DNA of 64,000 bases from Blastococcus sp. LR1 (GCF_020166105.1 NZ_JAIUJY010000004.1:124001-188000), one strand, 5' to 3'. Counted from the first letter of the stretch, positions 8,738-17,271 are shown. Notes: a model not told the origin generated them from the letters alone. Numbers and translations: made by a program.

Positions 8738-9952
8738 GTGGCCAACCCCTATTTGCAGGTCCTGCGGACCCCGCACGTCCTGCCGATGGTGCTGGCGGCG
8801 TTCATCGGGCGGTTGCCGCTGTCGATGGTGGGCCTGGGCTGCGTGCTGCTGGTCGCCGACGAGACCGGCTCGTACGGACTCGGTGGGGCCGTCGCCGCGG
8901 TGGGTGCGGTGACGACGGCGATCGCCGGCCCGATCTTCGGTCGCTGGGCCGACACCCACGGCCAGCGCAAGGTCCTGCTGCCCATCCTGCTGGTCTTCGT
9001 GATCTCCGGCGTGCTGTTCCTCTTCTCGGTGCGCGGCGACTGGCCGCTGTGGGTCGTGTTCGCCTCCGCCGGTGCCGCCGGCGCCTGCATCCCGCCGGTC
9101 TCCTCGATGATCCGGGTGCGCTGGACGCACCTGCTGCGTGGCAGTCACCGACTGCCGACCGCGCTGGCGATGGAGTCCGTCGTCGACGAGTTCGCCTTCA
9201 TCGTCGGCCCGGTCCTCGTCACCTTCCTCTCCACCACCGGCCACTCCACCTCCGGCGTGGTCACCGCCTTCGCCCTCGCGACCGTGGGCAGCCTGCTGTT
9301 CGCCGCGCAGCGGAAGACCGAGCCGCCGCCGCACGGGCACGTGAGCCGTCAGGGGCCGTCGGCGATCCGCACCCGCGGGCTGCGGGTCCTCTTCGTCGTC
9401 GGTGCGGCCGTCGGCGCCATCCTCGGCACGCTGGAGATCGCGCTGGTCGCCTTCGCCGAGGAGGTCGGCGCCAAGTCGATGTCCGGCGTCCTCATCGCGG
9501 GGCTCGCCGTCGGCTCCATGGCCAGCGGCATCGGCTGGGGGCTCGTGCACTGGAAGACGCCGCTGCGCCGGCGGCTGAGCGTGGCGCTGGTCGTGCTGAC
9601 CGTGCTGACCGTGCCGCTGCTCCTGGTCGAGGACCTCTGGGTGATGCTGCCGTTCGTCGTCCTCGCCGGGGTCGCGGTCTCGCCGTCGCTGATCAGCTCG
9701 TTCACGCTCGCCGAGCTGCTGGTGCCGCGCTCCGCCGTCACCGAGGCCTTCACCTGGATCGGCACCGCCCTCGGGCTCGGCGTGGCGCTGGGCGCCTCCG
9801 CGGCGGGCAAGATCGTCGACGTCTGGGGCGCCAACACCGCGTTCCTCGTGGCGACGATCGCGGCCGGAATCGCCGCCGTGGTGGTCCTGCTGTGCCAGCG
9901 GCTGCTGCGCGTGCCCGCCGAGCACGCCCCCGAGCCGGCGCTGGCCGGCTGA
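8738..9952 (+). CDS. major facilitator superfamily transporter
   Basis: 404 residues with about 12 hydrophobic segments. The MFS signature between helices 2 and 3 reads GRWADTHGQRKVLL, and the second half begins near residue 210 with the GLRVLFVVGAAVG helix. GTG start at 8738 has a TGGAGG site at 8721-8726. It lacks a recognisable substrate-specific motif; the architecture is that of drug/proton or sugar efflux types of the YajR/SetA-like group. The acVLRF1 gene starts four bases after its stop, so both are probably on one message, though no functional tie is known. Confidence 0.85.
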   Translation: MANPYLQVLRTPHVLPMVLAAFIGRLPLSMVGLGCVLLVADETGSYGLGGAVAAVGAVTTAIAGPIFGRWADTHGQRKVLLPILLVFVISGVLFLFSVRGDWPLWVVFASAGAAGACIPPVSSMIRVRWTHLLRGSHRLPTALAMESVVDEFAFIVGPVLVTFLSTTGHSTSGVVTAFALATVGSLLFAAQRKTEPPPHGHVSRQGPSAIRTRGLRVLFVVGAAVGAILGTLEIALVAFAEEVGAKSMSGVLIAGLAVGSMASGIGWGLVHWKTPLRRRLSVALVVLTVLTVPLLLVEDLWVMLPFVVLAGVAVSPSLISSFTLAELLVPRSAVTEAFTWIGTALGLGVALGASAAGKIVDVWGANTAFLVATIAAGIAAVVVLLCQRLLRVPAEHAPEPALAG

Positions 9953-9956
9953 TCCC

Positions 9957-10622
9957 ATGACCCGGCCACGGCCGGCCGCCGGCGGCGGTCGGCAGCTCGG
10001 CGTCGCCCCCGCCCGGCTCGGCAAGTGGCTGGACGGCGTCGCCACCCGTCACGGCGCCTTCACCGAGGTGGCCCCCGCCGCCGACGGGCTGGCCATCACC
10101 TGCGCCGACACCACGACGGTGACCCTGCGGGCGCCGTTCGGCTGGACGCCCGAGACGCCGCTGCTCGGCAGCTTCACCGCGGCGGCCCAGCGGGAGCACC
10201 GCGCCGCCGTTCTCCTGGTCCGCCGGGGCCGCTGGGCCGTCGGCGTGTTCGACGGCGAGCGCCTGGTGGTCTCGAAGGTCGATGCCCGCCAGGTCCAGGG
10301 GCGGACGGCCGCCGGCGGCTGGTCGCAGCAGCGGTTCGCCCGACGGCGGTCCAACCAGACCGACGCCGTCGTCGACCACGCCGTCGAGACCGCCGTCCGG
10401 GTGCTCCTGCCGCACACCGACGGCCTGGTCGCCCTCTTCCCTGGCGGCGACCGGGGGCTCGTGGACGACGTGCTGGGCGACCCCCGGCTGCGGCAGCTGG
10501 CGGCCCTGCGTCAGGACGCGTTCCTCGACGTGGGCGAGCCGACGAAGGCGGTGCTGCTCGAGACGCCGAAGCAGTTCCGCGCGGTCGACGTGCACATCGT
10601 GGAGCCCGGCGACCGGGTCTGA
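9957..10622 (+). CDS. acVLRF1-type peptidyl-tRNA hydrolase / release factor
   Basis: About 221 residues matching the actinobacterial Vms1-like release factor 1 family. These are eRF1-fold proteins that free nascent chains from peptidyl-tRNA on stalled 60S/50S-type subunits. The decisive landmark is the catalytic loop GGWSQQRFARRRSNQ around residues 119-133, where a GG..QQ replaces the GGQ of classical release factors. A conserved C-terminal LLETPKQFRAVDVHIVEPG follows. It is cytoplasmic with no signal. It lies four bases after an MFS gene. The family assignment rests on the loop and the length; the cellular role in ribosome rescue is from published work on the family, not from this sequence. 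Confidence 0.85.
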   Translation: MTRPRPAAGGGRQLGVAPARLGKWLDGVATRHGAFTEVAPAADGLAITCADTTTVTLRAPFGWTPETPLLGSFTAAAQREHRAAVLLVRRGRWAVGVFDGERLVVSKVDARQVQGRTAAGGWSQQRFARRRSNQTDAVVDHAVETAVRVLLPHTDGLVALFPGGDRGLVDDVLGDPRLRQLAALRQDAFLDVGEPTKAVLLETPKQFRAVDVHIVEPGDRV

Positions 10623-10624
10623 GG

Positions 10625-11245
10625 TCAGCCGCCCGAGGCGGCCACCGGGGCGTCCAGGGGCTCCGGGAACAGCGGGAAGCGGCTGGAGATCCCGAGCCGC
10701 TCCAACGCGGCGGGATCGGCGTTCCCGGCGACCGAGGGGTCCAGGCCCAGCCCGACGCCGTCGCCCTCCGTGCGGGGCCAGGCGCTGGTGACCACGCCGG
10801 AGTGCTCGCGGACCAGGCGGTGCGCCTCGTCGCCGAGCTCGGTGTCCCGGAAACGCGTCTCGTCCACCCGGACGTCGAAGGTGCCCCCGGACCGGCTCCC
10901 CGCCAGCGCGGTCAGCTCCGCCGGAGGTGACCCGTGCCAGCGCAGGATGATCAGCGTCCGGTCCAGGCTGATCTCGGACTGGCCCAGCTCGGGGTGGTCC
11001 CCCCAGCGCGCCTGCACCTCGTCGAGCACGGCCTGCATGTCCGACGTGACGAGCGGAAGCGTCAGGACCTCCTCGGGATGCAGGCCTGTCTGCGGCTCGG
11101 GGACGGGTGGCCCGCCCGGCTCCGGCGTCATCAGGACGAGCGGGCCGCTGCGCGGACCCCCCGGATGTCCGGCCTCCGCCTGGGCGCACCCGGTCAGGAC
11201 GCACGCCACGACCCCGAGCAGCAGCGCGGACCGGCCGGTCGCCAT
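10625..11245 (-). CDS. predicted lipoprotein of unknown function
   Basis: About 206 residues with a short signal peptide ending in a lipobox (LLGVVACVLTGC), so the mature protein is anchored to the outer face of the membrane. A Pro/Gly-rich linker is followed by a mixed alpha/beta domain with the segments LDRTLIILRWHG and SGVVTSAWPRTEGDG. The Met at 11245 is chosen because it gives a canonical signal peptide; an upstream in-frame start at 11281 would add 12 residues. It is the last gene of a probable four-gene minus-strand cluster. No family recognised. Confidence 0.75.
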   Translation of the reverse strand: MATGRSALLLGVVACVLTGCAQAEAGHPGGPRSGPLVLMTPEPGGPPVPEPQTGLHPEEVLTLPLVTSDMQAVLDEVQARWGDHPELGQSEISLDRTLIILRWHGSPPAELTALAGSRSGGTFDVRVDETRFRDTELGDEAHRLVREHSGVVTSAWPRTEGDGVGLGLDPSVAGNADPAALERLGISSRFPLFPEPLDAPVAASGG

Positions 11246-11294
11246 GCGAGGAGACTGGCCTCCGACCCGGCCGCAGCACAAGGTGATCGCCCGG

Positions 11295-12305
11295 TCAGGG
11301 GGTGAGGACCAGCCGGATCGGGTCGCCCTGCTTCTGCGCCAGCCGCTCCACGCCCTCGGCCGCCTCGCTCAGCGGCAGCGTGCCGGAGATCGACCGGGAG
11401 AGGTCCAGCCGGGAGTGCCGGATCAGGTTCACCAGCTCGACGACGTGGGCCGGATCGGAGCCGTAGTGGCCCAGGATCCGCTGGCCGAAGTAGCTGAACT
11501 GCGTGCCGTTGCGGATCGTCAGCGGCTGGTCGGTGAGGCCCACCAGCACGAGCGCGCCGTCCCGCTCGAGGCAGCGCACCGCCTGCTCGCGGACCGGTGC
11601 GACGCCGGCGAAGTCGAAGGCGAACGCGAGGCCCTGGCCGCCGGTCAGCTCGCGGACGCGGGCGGCGATGTCATCGGAGGGGTCCAGCGCCAGGTCGGCG
11701 CCGAAGTCCAGGGCGCGCTGCCGGGCGGCCGGCACGGGGTCGACGGCGATGATCGGAGCGGCACCGGCGAGCCGGAGCAGCTGCACCGCGTGCGCGCCCA
11801 GCCCGCCGATGCCCCAGACGCCGACCGGCTGCGCGGCGCGCACCTGCGCCGTCCGCACGATCGAGGCCCACGGCGTGGAGACGGCGTCGGGCACGATGCA
11901 GGCCTGCTCGAACGAGAGGTCGTCGGGGATCGGCACGAGGGTGTCGGCGGTCGCGAGCGCGTACTCCGCCCAGCCGCCGTCGTAGTCCACCCCGCGGGTG
12001 TGCACCCAGTCGCCCTTGAGCTCGCCGGCCTGCAGCAGCACCCGCTGCCCCTCGGTCCAGCCGGCCACGCCGTCGCCCGGCTCGGCGACGGTGCCCGCCA
12101 CCTCGTGGCCGAGGGTGACCTCGTCCCCGTCGAGGAAGAGCGGGGAGAGCTGGCCCTCGATGAGGTGCACGTCGGAGAGGCAGATGCCGGCGGCGGCCAC
12201 CTTGATCAGCACCTCACCGGGGCCTGGCTTCGGCTTCGGCACCTCCTTGACGACGAACTCGCGGGTGCGCACGTTGAGCCGGCCGGCCAGCATCTCCTCG
12301 GGCAT
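11295..12305 (-). CDS. zinc-dependent MDR-type alcohol dehydrogenase
   Basis: 336 residues of the medium-chain dehydrogenase/reductase fold. The catalytic zinc site is present as CLSDVH (Cys near 43), GHEVAGTVAEPGDGVAG with His and Glu, and the NAD(P) Rossmann motif VGVWGIGGLGAHAVQLL near residue 165. The four-cysteine structural-zinc lobe of classical alcohol dehydrogenases is not evident; the matching stretch reads LLQAGELKGDWVHTRG, so this is a one-zinc variant. Cofactor preference and alcohol or polyol substrate cannot be told. It starts nine bases after the BrkB gene, in the same message. Confidence 0.85.
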   Translation of the reverse strand: MPEEMLAGRLNVRTREFVVKEVPKPKPGPGEVLIKVAAAGICLSDVHLIEGQLSPLFLDGDEVTLGHEVAGTVAEPGDGVAGWTEGQRVLLQAGELKGDWVHTRGVDYDGGWAEYALATADTLVPIPDDLSFEQACIVPDAVSTPWASIVRTAQVRAAQPVGVWGIGGLGAHAVQLLRLAGAAPIIAVDPVPAARQRALDFGADLALDPSDDIAARVRELTGGQGLAFAFDFAGVAPVREQAVRCLERDGALVLVGLTDQPLTIRNGTQFSYFGQRILGHYGSDPAHVVELVNLIRHSRLDLSRSISGTLPLSEAAEGVERLAQKQGDPIRLVLTP

Positions 12306-12314
12306 GTCCTGTTC

Positions 12315-13175
12315 CTACCGTTCCGGCGGGGCGGGCACACCGGCCGGGGCGGTGAGGAACTCGTCGAGCGACCGGGTGGCCAGCCAGCCGATCACCAGGA
12401 CCAGGTGCAGCAGGAAGAGCCACAGCCCCACGGCGACGACGCCGCCGACGACGTCCAGGCCGCCGAACGGAGCGCCGAGGTCCAGGGGCAGCGACAGGAA
12501 GAGCACGAAGCCCTGCAGGAAGCCGGACAGGCAGGCGGCGGTGAACAGTGCTCCCGCGGCGAGGGCGGGGAGGTGCACCCGTCCGCCGGCGACGACCCGG
12601 AAGCCGAAGGCGATGGGCAGGGTGAGCGCCGCGAGCACGGAGTAGAAGCCCACGGCGACCTGGCCGATGGTGCCCCCGAGGCCGCCGCGCTCGGCGAGGT
12701 CGGCCATCCCGGCCGCGGCCAGCAGCAACGGGTAGAGCAGCACGGGGGTGAGGAGCAGCAGGGGCAGCGACGCCAGCCGCCCGCGCCAGCCGGTCATCCC
12801 CTCGGAGCGGGTGCTGAAGCGGCCCAGGGCGCGCCGCAGCCCCTCGCCGTAGAAGGTCATCGGGACCAGGGCCAGCAGGGCGCCGAGCGGGGTCAGCCCC
12901 ACGCCGGCCTCCACCAGTCGCGTCACCGCATCGGGCGCGCCCAGCTCGCCGGGCAGCAGGTCCGCGAGCCGCCGTCCGAGCTCCTGGACCCGCTCGGCGG
13001 AGGTCAGCCAGGCGGTCAGCCCGAAGGCGAGCACCAGCAGCGGAACGATCGCGATGCCGGCGTAGAAGGTCAGTCCGGCGGCGAGGAGGGCCAGGTCCCG
13101 GCCCACGAGGCCGGTCCGGATCCCGGTGAGGACGGCGGCCGGCGCGGTCTGCAGCCGCCGTCCGGAGGGGCTCAA
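12315..13175 (-). CDS. YihY/BrkB-family inner-membrane protein
   Basis: Integral membrane protein with about six helices; the family signature LVGRDLALLAAGLTFYAGIAIVPLLV opens the domain and GGLDVVGGVVAVGLWLFLLH lies near its end (quoted as separate landmarks). BrkB/YihY proteins were once called RNase BN; their true function is unresolved, with transport or envelope roles proposed. The start is uncertain: a TTG at 13175 lies just after the upstream lipoprotein gene, while an ATG at 13304 would overlap most of that gene and add a Thr/Arg/Pro-rich tail. The ADH gene follows by nine bases. Confidence 0.8.
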   Translation of the reverse strand: MSPSGRRLQTAPAAVLTGIRTGLVGRDLALLAAGLTFYAGIAIVPLLVLAFGLTAWLTSAERVQELGRRLADLLPGELGAPDAVTRLVEAGVGLTPLGALLALVPMTFYGEGLRRALGRFSTRSEGMTGWRGRLASLPLLLLTPVLLYPLLLAAAGMADLAERGGLGGTIGQVAVGFYSVLAALTLPIAFGFRVVAGGRVHLPALAAGALFTAACLSGFLQGFVLFLSLPLDLGAPFGGLDVVGGVVAVGLWLFLLHLVLVIGWLATRSLDEFLTAPAGVPAPPER

Positions 13176-13185
13176 CGGGAGGACG

Positions 13186-13359
13186 TCACTCGACGCCGTC
13201 GTTGCTGCCGGTCTCCTCGCAGCTGGCGTCGTGCGGGTTCTGGGCCTGCTCGGAGGTCGAGTCGCAGTTGGTCTCGCCGCGCTGCACGTCGGTGTTGTCG
13301 CCACAGGCGACGAGGGACCCGGCGATGGCGAGGAGGAGGAGGGGCTTGCGGAGGTCCAT
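13186..13359 (-). CDS. 57-residue secreted lipoprotein
   Basis: A short signal peptide MDLRKPLLLLAIAGSLVAC ends at a good lipobox cysteine; the mature 38 residues are acidic, rich in Asn, Asp, Thr and Glu, and hold two further cysteines (NCDST, ASCEE) that could form a disulfide. It is too short for a known domain. It is the first gene of the minus-strand cluster BrkB-ADH-lipoprotein. Probably real because of the textbook signal peptide; function unknown. Confidence 0.65.
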   Translation of the reverse strand: MDLRKPLLLLAIAGSLVACGDNTDVQRGETNCDSTSEQAQNPHDASCEETGSNDGVE

Positions 13360-13475
13360 GTACCGGTAGTGGTCCCCGCGCGCTGGGCCGAAACGGGGAC
13401 GATCGCGAGAGGCGGCCTCTAGCGGGTCTTGTGACTCAGCGCGCACAGCGAATTACACAAATGTTGTTCGAGGCA

Positions 13476-13505
13476 TTGTCACGGCGTGGTCACGGCCCCT
13501 ACGGT
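13476..13505 (+). promoter_or_regulatory. sigma-A-type promoter of the NlpC/P60 gene
   Basis: TTGTCA (13476-13481), an 18-base spacer and TACGGT (13500-13505). Transcription would start near 13512, giving a leader of about 170 nt before the hydrolase gene. Confidence 0.55.
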
Positions 13506-13511
13506 GAGTGC

Positions 13512-13681
13512 ATCCGCGAGGCCTGTCAGTCACTTCCCGGCTGACAGGCGCCGGACGTCGGGAGCCGCTCCGCCTCATCGGCGGGAGCCGCACCTGGCCA
13601 CCACAGCACGGCGTCGCGCCGAGACGGACCAGTCCGCCCCGGCCGTGAACTCCTGCCCGACGAGATCGGAGTCGCCGCACG
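13512..13681 (+). promoter_or_regulatory. structured 170-nt leader of the NlpC/P60 gene
   Basis: The leader begins with the hairpin CCTGTCAG-N11-CTGACAGG at about 13526-13552 and contains further G/C-rich pairings. In actinobacteria, c-di-AMP (ydaO-type) riboswitches commonly precede secreted cell-wall hydrolase genes, and the length and place fit. I could not align it convincingly to the ydaO consensus, so this is only a candidate regulatory leader. Confidence 0.3.
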
Positions 13682-14749
13682 ATGGCGTCCCCCCTGCGCA
13701 CGTCCGCCCGCCGCAGCACCCTTCGGCGGACCGGCATCGCTCTCGCCGGCAGCGTCGGCATCCTGCTCGCCTCCCTGCCGGCCTCCGCCGCGCCCGGTAC
13801 GCCCGGGACCGCGGCCGACGCCGCCGCGCTGGTCGCCGAGCGCGGTCACCAGCTCGAGGTCGTCACCGAGGAGTTCAACCAGGCCCGCGACGGACTGGCC
13901 GCCCAGCAGGCGGCCGCGGCCGCCGCCTCGGCGGAGCTGGAGCGGGCCACCGCCGAGCTCGCCGCCGCGCAGCAGTCGGTGCGCGCGGTCGCCCGCACCG
14001 CCTTCACCGGCGAGAGCATGGGCTCCTTCCAGGCGATGATGGTGAGCGGCTCCGCCGACGAGTTCGTGGCGCGGGTGAGCACCCTGCAGACCATCGCCGG
14101 CCACCAGACCGGCATCGTCGAGCGGGCCGCCGCGGCCAACGTCGCCGCCGCGCAGGCCCAGGCCACCGCCCAGAAGGCCGCCAACGAGGCGCAGGCCACC
14201 TACGACGCGGTCGCCGCCCAGCAGGCCGAGCTGCAGACGCAGATCGACGACTTCCGGGCGCAGTTCAACCGGCTCAGCGCCGACGAGCGCCGCGCCGCCG
14301 TCGACCAGGCGGGGCACAGCGACGACGGTGCGCGGGCCAGCCGCAGCGACCGCTCGGCGCCGGTTCCCGCTGGCGCCCCCGTCGTCGCCAACAGCCGGGC
14401 CGCGCAGATCGCCGTCGACACCGCCATGGCCCAGCGCGGCAAGCCCTACGTGTGGGCGGCCGGCGGGCCCAACGCCTACGACTGCTCCGGTCTCACGCAG
14501 TACGCCTTCCGCGCCGCCGGCATCAGCCTCCCGCACTCCAGCCGGGGTCAGGCCGGCATGGGCCAGGCCGTCTCCCGCGCCCAGCTGCAGCCCGGCGACC
14601 TGGTCTTCTTCTACAGCCCGGTCAGCCACGTGGGCATCTACATCGGCAACGGCCAGATGGTGCACGCGCCGACCTCCGGCGACGTCGTCAAGGTCGCCAG
14701 CGTCGACACCATGCGCGGCTTCAGCGGGGCCCGCCGCATCGCCGGCTGA
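13682..14749 (+). CDS. secreted NlpC/P60 peptidoglycan endopeptidase (RipA-like)
   Basis: 355 residues. A twin-Arg-containing signal peptide ends near residue 36 (ASAAPG). Residues 45-210 form a long Ala/Glu/Gln-rich coiled coil, as in RipA-type hydrolases, followed by a flexible linker and the C-terminal NlpC/P60 domain. Catalytic Cys268 lies in AYDCSGLTQYAF, His316 in SHVGIYIGNG, and His328 in MVHAP completes the triad. The enzyme should cut peptide stems of peptidoglycan during cell separation. It has its own promoter and a structured leader upstream; the coiled coil probably keeps it autoinhibited or docks it to a partner. Confidence 0.93.
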   Translation: MASPLRTSARRSTLRRTGIALAGSVGILLASLPASAAPGTPGTAADAAALVAERGHQLEVVTEEFNQARDGLAAQQAAAAAASAELERATAELAAAQQSVRAVARTAFTGESMGSFQAMMVSGSADEFVARVSTLQTIAGHQTGIVERAAAANVAAAQAQATAQKAANEAQATYDAVAAQQAELQTQIDDFRAQFNRLSADERRAAVDQAGHSDDGARASRSDRSAPVPAGAPVVANSRAAQIAVDTAMAQRGKPYVWAAGGPNAYDCSGLTQYAFRAAGISLPHSSRGQAGMGQAVSRAQLQPGDLVFFYSPVSHVGIYIGNGQMVHAPTSGDVVKVASVDTMRGFSGARRIAG

Positions 14750-14825
14750 GCCTCACCCGCTCCCCGGCGGATCCATCCGCTGCAGCAGCCCCCCGACGAC
14801 GAGGCGTGAGAGGGACGGGGTCCTT

Positions 14826-14969
14826 CTACTGCCAGCGGGTGTGCGCGGCGTGCGCCTCCGCGCGGGTGGCGCCCAGCCGGGGGAGGGCCTCGGCGACCAG
14901 ATCGGGCCGGACGTCGGCCATCCGGCGGAGCAGCACCAGGCAGAACTCCCGCCGCGCCAGACCCCGCAC
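14826..14969 (-). CDS. possible 47-residue protein
   Basis: A short minus-strand frame from GTG at 14969 reads as a plausible all-helical protein: [18 protein letters not shown], then [19 protein letters not shown], ending TRWQ. The periodic Leu/Ala/Arg pattern is protein-like and resembles short helical proteins I associate with actinobacterial genomes, but I cannot name a family. No ribosome site is visible. It is the only gene-like content of the 14750-15064 gap. Confidence 0.35.
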   Translation of the reverse strand: MRGLARREFCLVLLRRMADVRPDLVAEALPRLGATRAEAHAAHTRWQ

Positions 14970-15064
14970 GCCCGCGACCCTGCCACCCGCGCCCCTGCCA
15001 CCCCCGACGGGCCGGTGAGCAGGGCCACCCCCGCGCCGCCCGCTCCATCGGGGACCATGGGGGC

Positions 15065-15388
15065 GTGAAGCCCAGCTCCGTCGCCCAGCTCTTCCGCGCC
15101 GTCGCGCTCGCCGAGGCGGGCTCCTGGCTCCTGCTGCTCGGCGGCATGTTCGTGAAGTACGTGGGTGACTCCGAGCGCGGGGTGCAGATGTTCGGCCCCG
15201 TGCACGGCGGCGTCTTCGTGCTCTACCTGGTGGTCACCGCGGTGGCCTGGCGGGTGCTGCGCTGGGACCGGAGGACCACGTTCCTCGCGCTGGTCGCCTC
15301 CATCCCGCCGCTGGCGACGATCTGGTTCGACCGGTGGGCCACCCGCGAGGGCGCGCTCCCGGTTCCGGAGCCGACGCCCGCATCCTGA
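15065..15388 (+). CDS. DUF3817 membrane protein
   Basis: 107 residues with three predicted membrane helices. The [23 protein letters not shown] start and the [13 protein letters not shown] stretch (separate landmarks) are typical of DUF3817, a family whose members include the C-terminal region of some integral membrane proteins. GTG start at 15065; function unknown. The start of the serine hydrolase gene lies 29 bases after the stop. Confidence 0.8.
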   Translation: MKPSSVAQLFRAVALAEAGSWLLLLGGMFVKYVGDSERGVQMFGPVHGGVFVLYLVVTAVAWRVLRWDRRTTFLALVASIPPLATIWFDRWATREGALPVPEPTPAS

Positions 15389-15404
15389 GTCCGGGCGCGG
15401 TCGA

Positions 15405-15410
15405 TACGGT
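15405..15410 (+). promoter_or_regulatory. -10 element for a leaderless serine hydrolase gene
   Basis: TACGGT lies exactly 7 bases before the GTG at 15418, and no ribosome site is present, so the message should begin at the start codon. No clear -35 was seen. Confidence 0.45.
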
Positions 15411-15417
15411 CGGCGTC

Positions 15418-16740
15418 GTGCCCGAGCCCGTGCTGCCCTCGACCGCCCGCCTCCTGCTCGCCCGGACCGCGCGCGTCCAGCGCGAGGGGCGCGCGCCGAG
15501 CCTGGTTGCCGGCGTCGTCCGCGACGGCGGGCTGGCGTGGTCGGCCGGCCGGGGCGACGTCGCCGAGCCGCATACCGACGTCCAGTACCGGCTGGGGTCG
15601 ATCAGCAAGACGGTGACGGCGGTCGTGGTGATGCGGCTGCGCGACGAGGGCCTGCTCGGCCTGGACGACCCGCTGGAGCGGCACCTGCCCGGCACCCCCT
15701 TCGGCGACCGCACCGTCGGCCAGCTGCTCTCCCACCTGGCCGGCGCCTCCGCGGAGAGCCCCGGCGGCTGGTGGGAGCGGACCCCCGGCGGCTCGCTGGA
15801 CGAGCTGGGCCTGGGCGGCACCGACGTCGTCCTGGGGGCGGCGCGGCGGTTCCACTACTCGAACCTGGGCTTCGGCCTGCTCGGCGAGGTCGTCGCCCGG
15901 CTGCGCGGGTCGTCGTGGGAGGACGCCGTGACCGCGGAGGTGCTGGCCCCGCTCGGCATGCGCCGCACCACGCCCCGGCCGGTCGCTCCGGCCGCGCAGG
16001 GCCTGGCGGTGCACCCGTGGGCCGACGTCGTCCTGCCCGAGCCGGAGCACCACGCCGGTGCGATGGCCGCGGCCGGCCAGCTGTGGGCCACGCTGACCGA
16101 CCTGGGGCGCTTCGCCGCGTTCCTGCTCGGTGACACCGCCGACGTCCTCGATCCCGGAACGCTGGAGGAGATGACCGTGCCGGCCGGCGTGGACTCCTCC
16201 GCGGCCGGCTGGTCGGCGTACGGCCTGGGCCTGCAGGTCATGCGGCTCGACGGCCGCACGCTGGTGGGTCACGGCGGCTCGATGCCCGGCTTCCTCGCCG
16301 GGGTGTTCGTAGACCGCGAGGAGCAGACCGGCGCCGTCTCGCTGGCCAACGCGACCAGTGGGGTCGACCCGCTGGTGTTCGGCCTGCTGGCCGACCTCCG
16401 GGCCGCCGAGCCGCGGATCGTCGAGGTCTGGTCGCCGTCGCCCGCCCCGGTGCCCCTGGACGCCCTCGGCGTCTGGTTCTGGGGCCCGGCGCCGTACGTG
16501 CTGCGCGCGGTGGCCGGCGGGCTGCTGCACCTCGGCCCGCTGCCGGGCCGCGGTGGCCGGGCGAGCCGGTTCTCCCGCCGGGAGGACGGCGTCTGGACCG
16601 GGCTGGACGGCTACTTCGCCGGCGAGACGCTGCGCATCGAGGCCGACCACCTGGACCTGGACACCTTCGTCTTCACCCGCACGCCCTACGACCCGGCCGC
16701 GCCGGTGCCCGGCGGTGTGGACGAGCGCGGCTGGCGCTGA
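15418..16740 (+). CDS. class C beta-lactamase-fold serine hydrolase
   Basis: 440 residues. The nucleophile motif SxxK is in GSISKTVTAVV (near residue 62), the YxN-like motif is YSNLGFG (near 145), and the third motif is GHGGSMPG near residue 285 in place of KTG, as in esterase or D-aminopeptidase members. There is no signal peptide, so it is cytoplasmic and not a resistance beta-lactamase. The last 110 residues form a beta-rich extension. Substrate unknown; ester or D-peptide hydrolysis is likely. The GTG at 15418 is chosen because a -10 hexamer sits 7 bases before it. Confidence 0.85.
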   Translation: MPEPVLPSTARLLLARTARVQREGRAPSLVAGVVRDGGLAWSAGRGDVAEPHTDVQYRLGSISKTVTAVVVMRLRDEGLLGLDDPLERHLPGTPFGDRTVGQLLSHLAGASAESPGGWWERTPGGSLDELGLGGTDVVLGAARRFHYSNLGFGLLGEVVARLRGSSWEDAVTAEVLAPLGMRRTTPRPVAPAAQGLAVHPWADVVLPEPEHHAGAMAAAGQLWATLTDLGRFAAFLLGDTADVLDPGTLEEMTVPAGVDSSAAGWSAYGLGLQVMRLDGRTLVGHGGSMPGFLAGVFVDREEQTGAVSLANATSGVDPLVFGLLADLRAAEPRIVEVWSPSPAPVPLDALGVWFWGPAPYVLRAVAGGLLHLGPLPGRGGRASRFSRREDGVWTGLDGYFAGETLRIEADHLDLDTFVFTRTPYDPAAPVPGGVDERGWR

Positions 16741-16758
16741 GCCCTCGGCCCACCGGGC

Positions 16759-17271
16759 CTACGGCGGCGGATCGTCCGCGTACTCGCAGGAGGTGTCCCC
16801 CGACGGGAGGGCCCGGATCCGCACGGGTCCTCCGGCAGAGCCGGTGACCTCGGCGACCACCGGGCACATGCGGGGGACGGCGACGTCGTCCACCAGGTGC
16901 GCAGAGATCCGGACGAGGACCTCCTGGGCGCCGGCGGCGGAAAGGGTCCGGGCGTCGCCGTCCACGGTGACCACGGCGGAGCACCGGGAGGTGAACGCGA
17001 CCGTCGCCGGGACGTCGGGGCCCCACTCGGCGCGCAGGATCCGGAGCTCGTCGGCGACGTGGGCGCGGGTGGCGCGGGAGAGCCGGCGGAACTGCAGGTC
17101 CAGGACGGCGGTGGCCTGCTCGGCGGGCAGGTCGAAGGCCTCCTGCACCCGGCGGACCGCGTCGTCGTCGTCCGCGGCGTCCGCGAGCAGGACGACCAGC
17201 CGGACCGGATCGGCCAGCGCGGCCTCGTACGCGGCCAGGATCGCCAGCTTCTCCGCCCGCGGATCGCTCAC
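16759..17271 (-). CDS. GyrA-coiled-coil-like small protein
   Basis: 170 residues, not a gyrase, but residues 35-75 (VQEAFDLPAEQATAVLDLQF, then RRLSRATRAHVADELR) copy the segment of GyrA/ParC where the coiled coil ends in the small globular tip (AFDLSEEQAQAILDMRL-like in gyrases). The catalytic tyrosine domain and the C-terminal beta-pinwheel are absent. The C-terminal half is a beta-rich domain of unknown type with TVDGDARTL. Such proteins are often annotated 'DNA gyrase subunit A' by similarity. Convergent to the serine hydrolase and divergent from DUF3253. Confidence 0.6.
   Translation of the reverse strand: MSDPRAEKLAILAAYEAALADPVRLVVLLADAADDDDAVRRVQEAFDLPAEQATAVLDLQFRRLSRATRAHVADELRILRAEWGPDVPATVAFTSRCSAVVTVDGDARTLSAAGAQEVLVRISAHLVDDVAVPRMCPVVAEVTGSAGGPVRIRALPSGDTSCEYADDPPP

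Noticed and set aside
13176-13304. A 43-residue N-terminal extension of the BrkB protein.
   Set aside because: It is Thr/Arg/Pro-only and lies over a small lipoprotein gene with a textbook signal peptide.
13512-13681. A definite ydaO-type c-di-AMP riboswitch.
   Set aside because: Neither the conserved 3' strand of that class nor its internal loops could be found by eye; kept only as a low-confidence leader.
16759-17271. Calling this gene a DNA gyrase A subunit.
   Set aside because: Only about 40 residues resemble GyrA; there is no catalytic tyrosine region or C-terminal beta-pinwheel.
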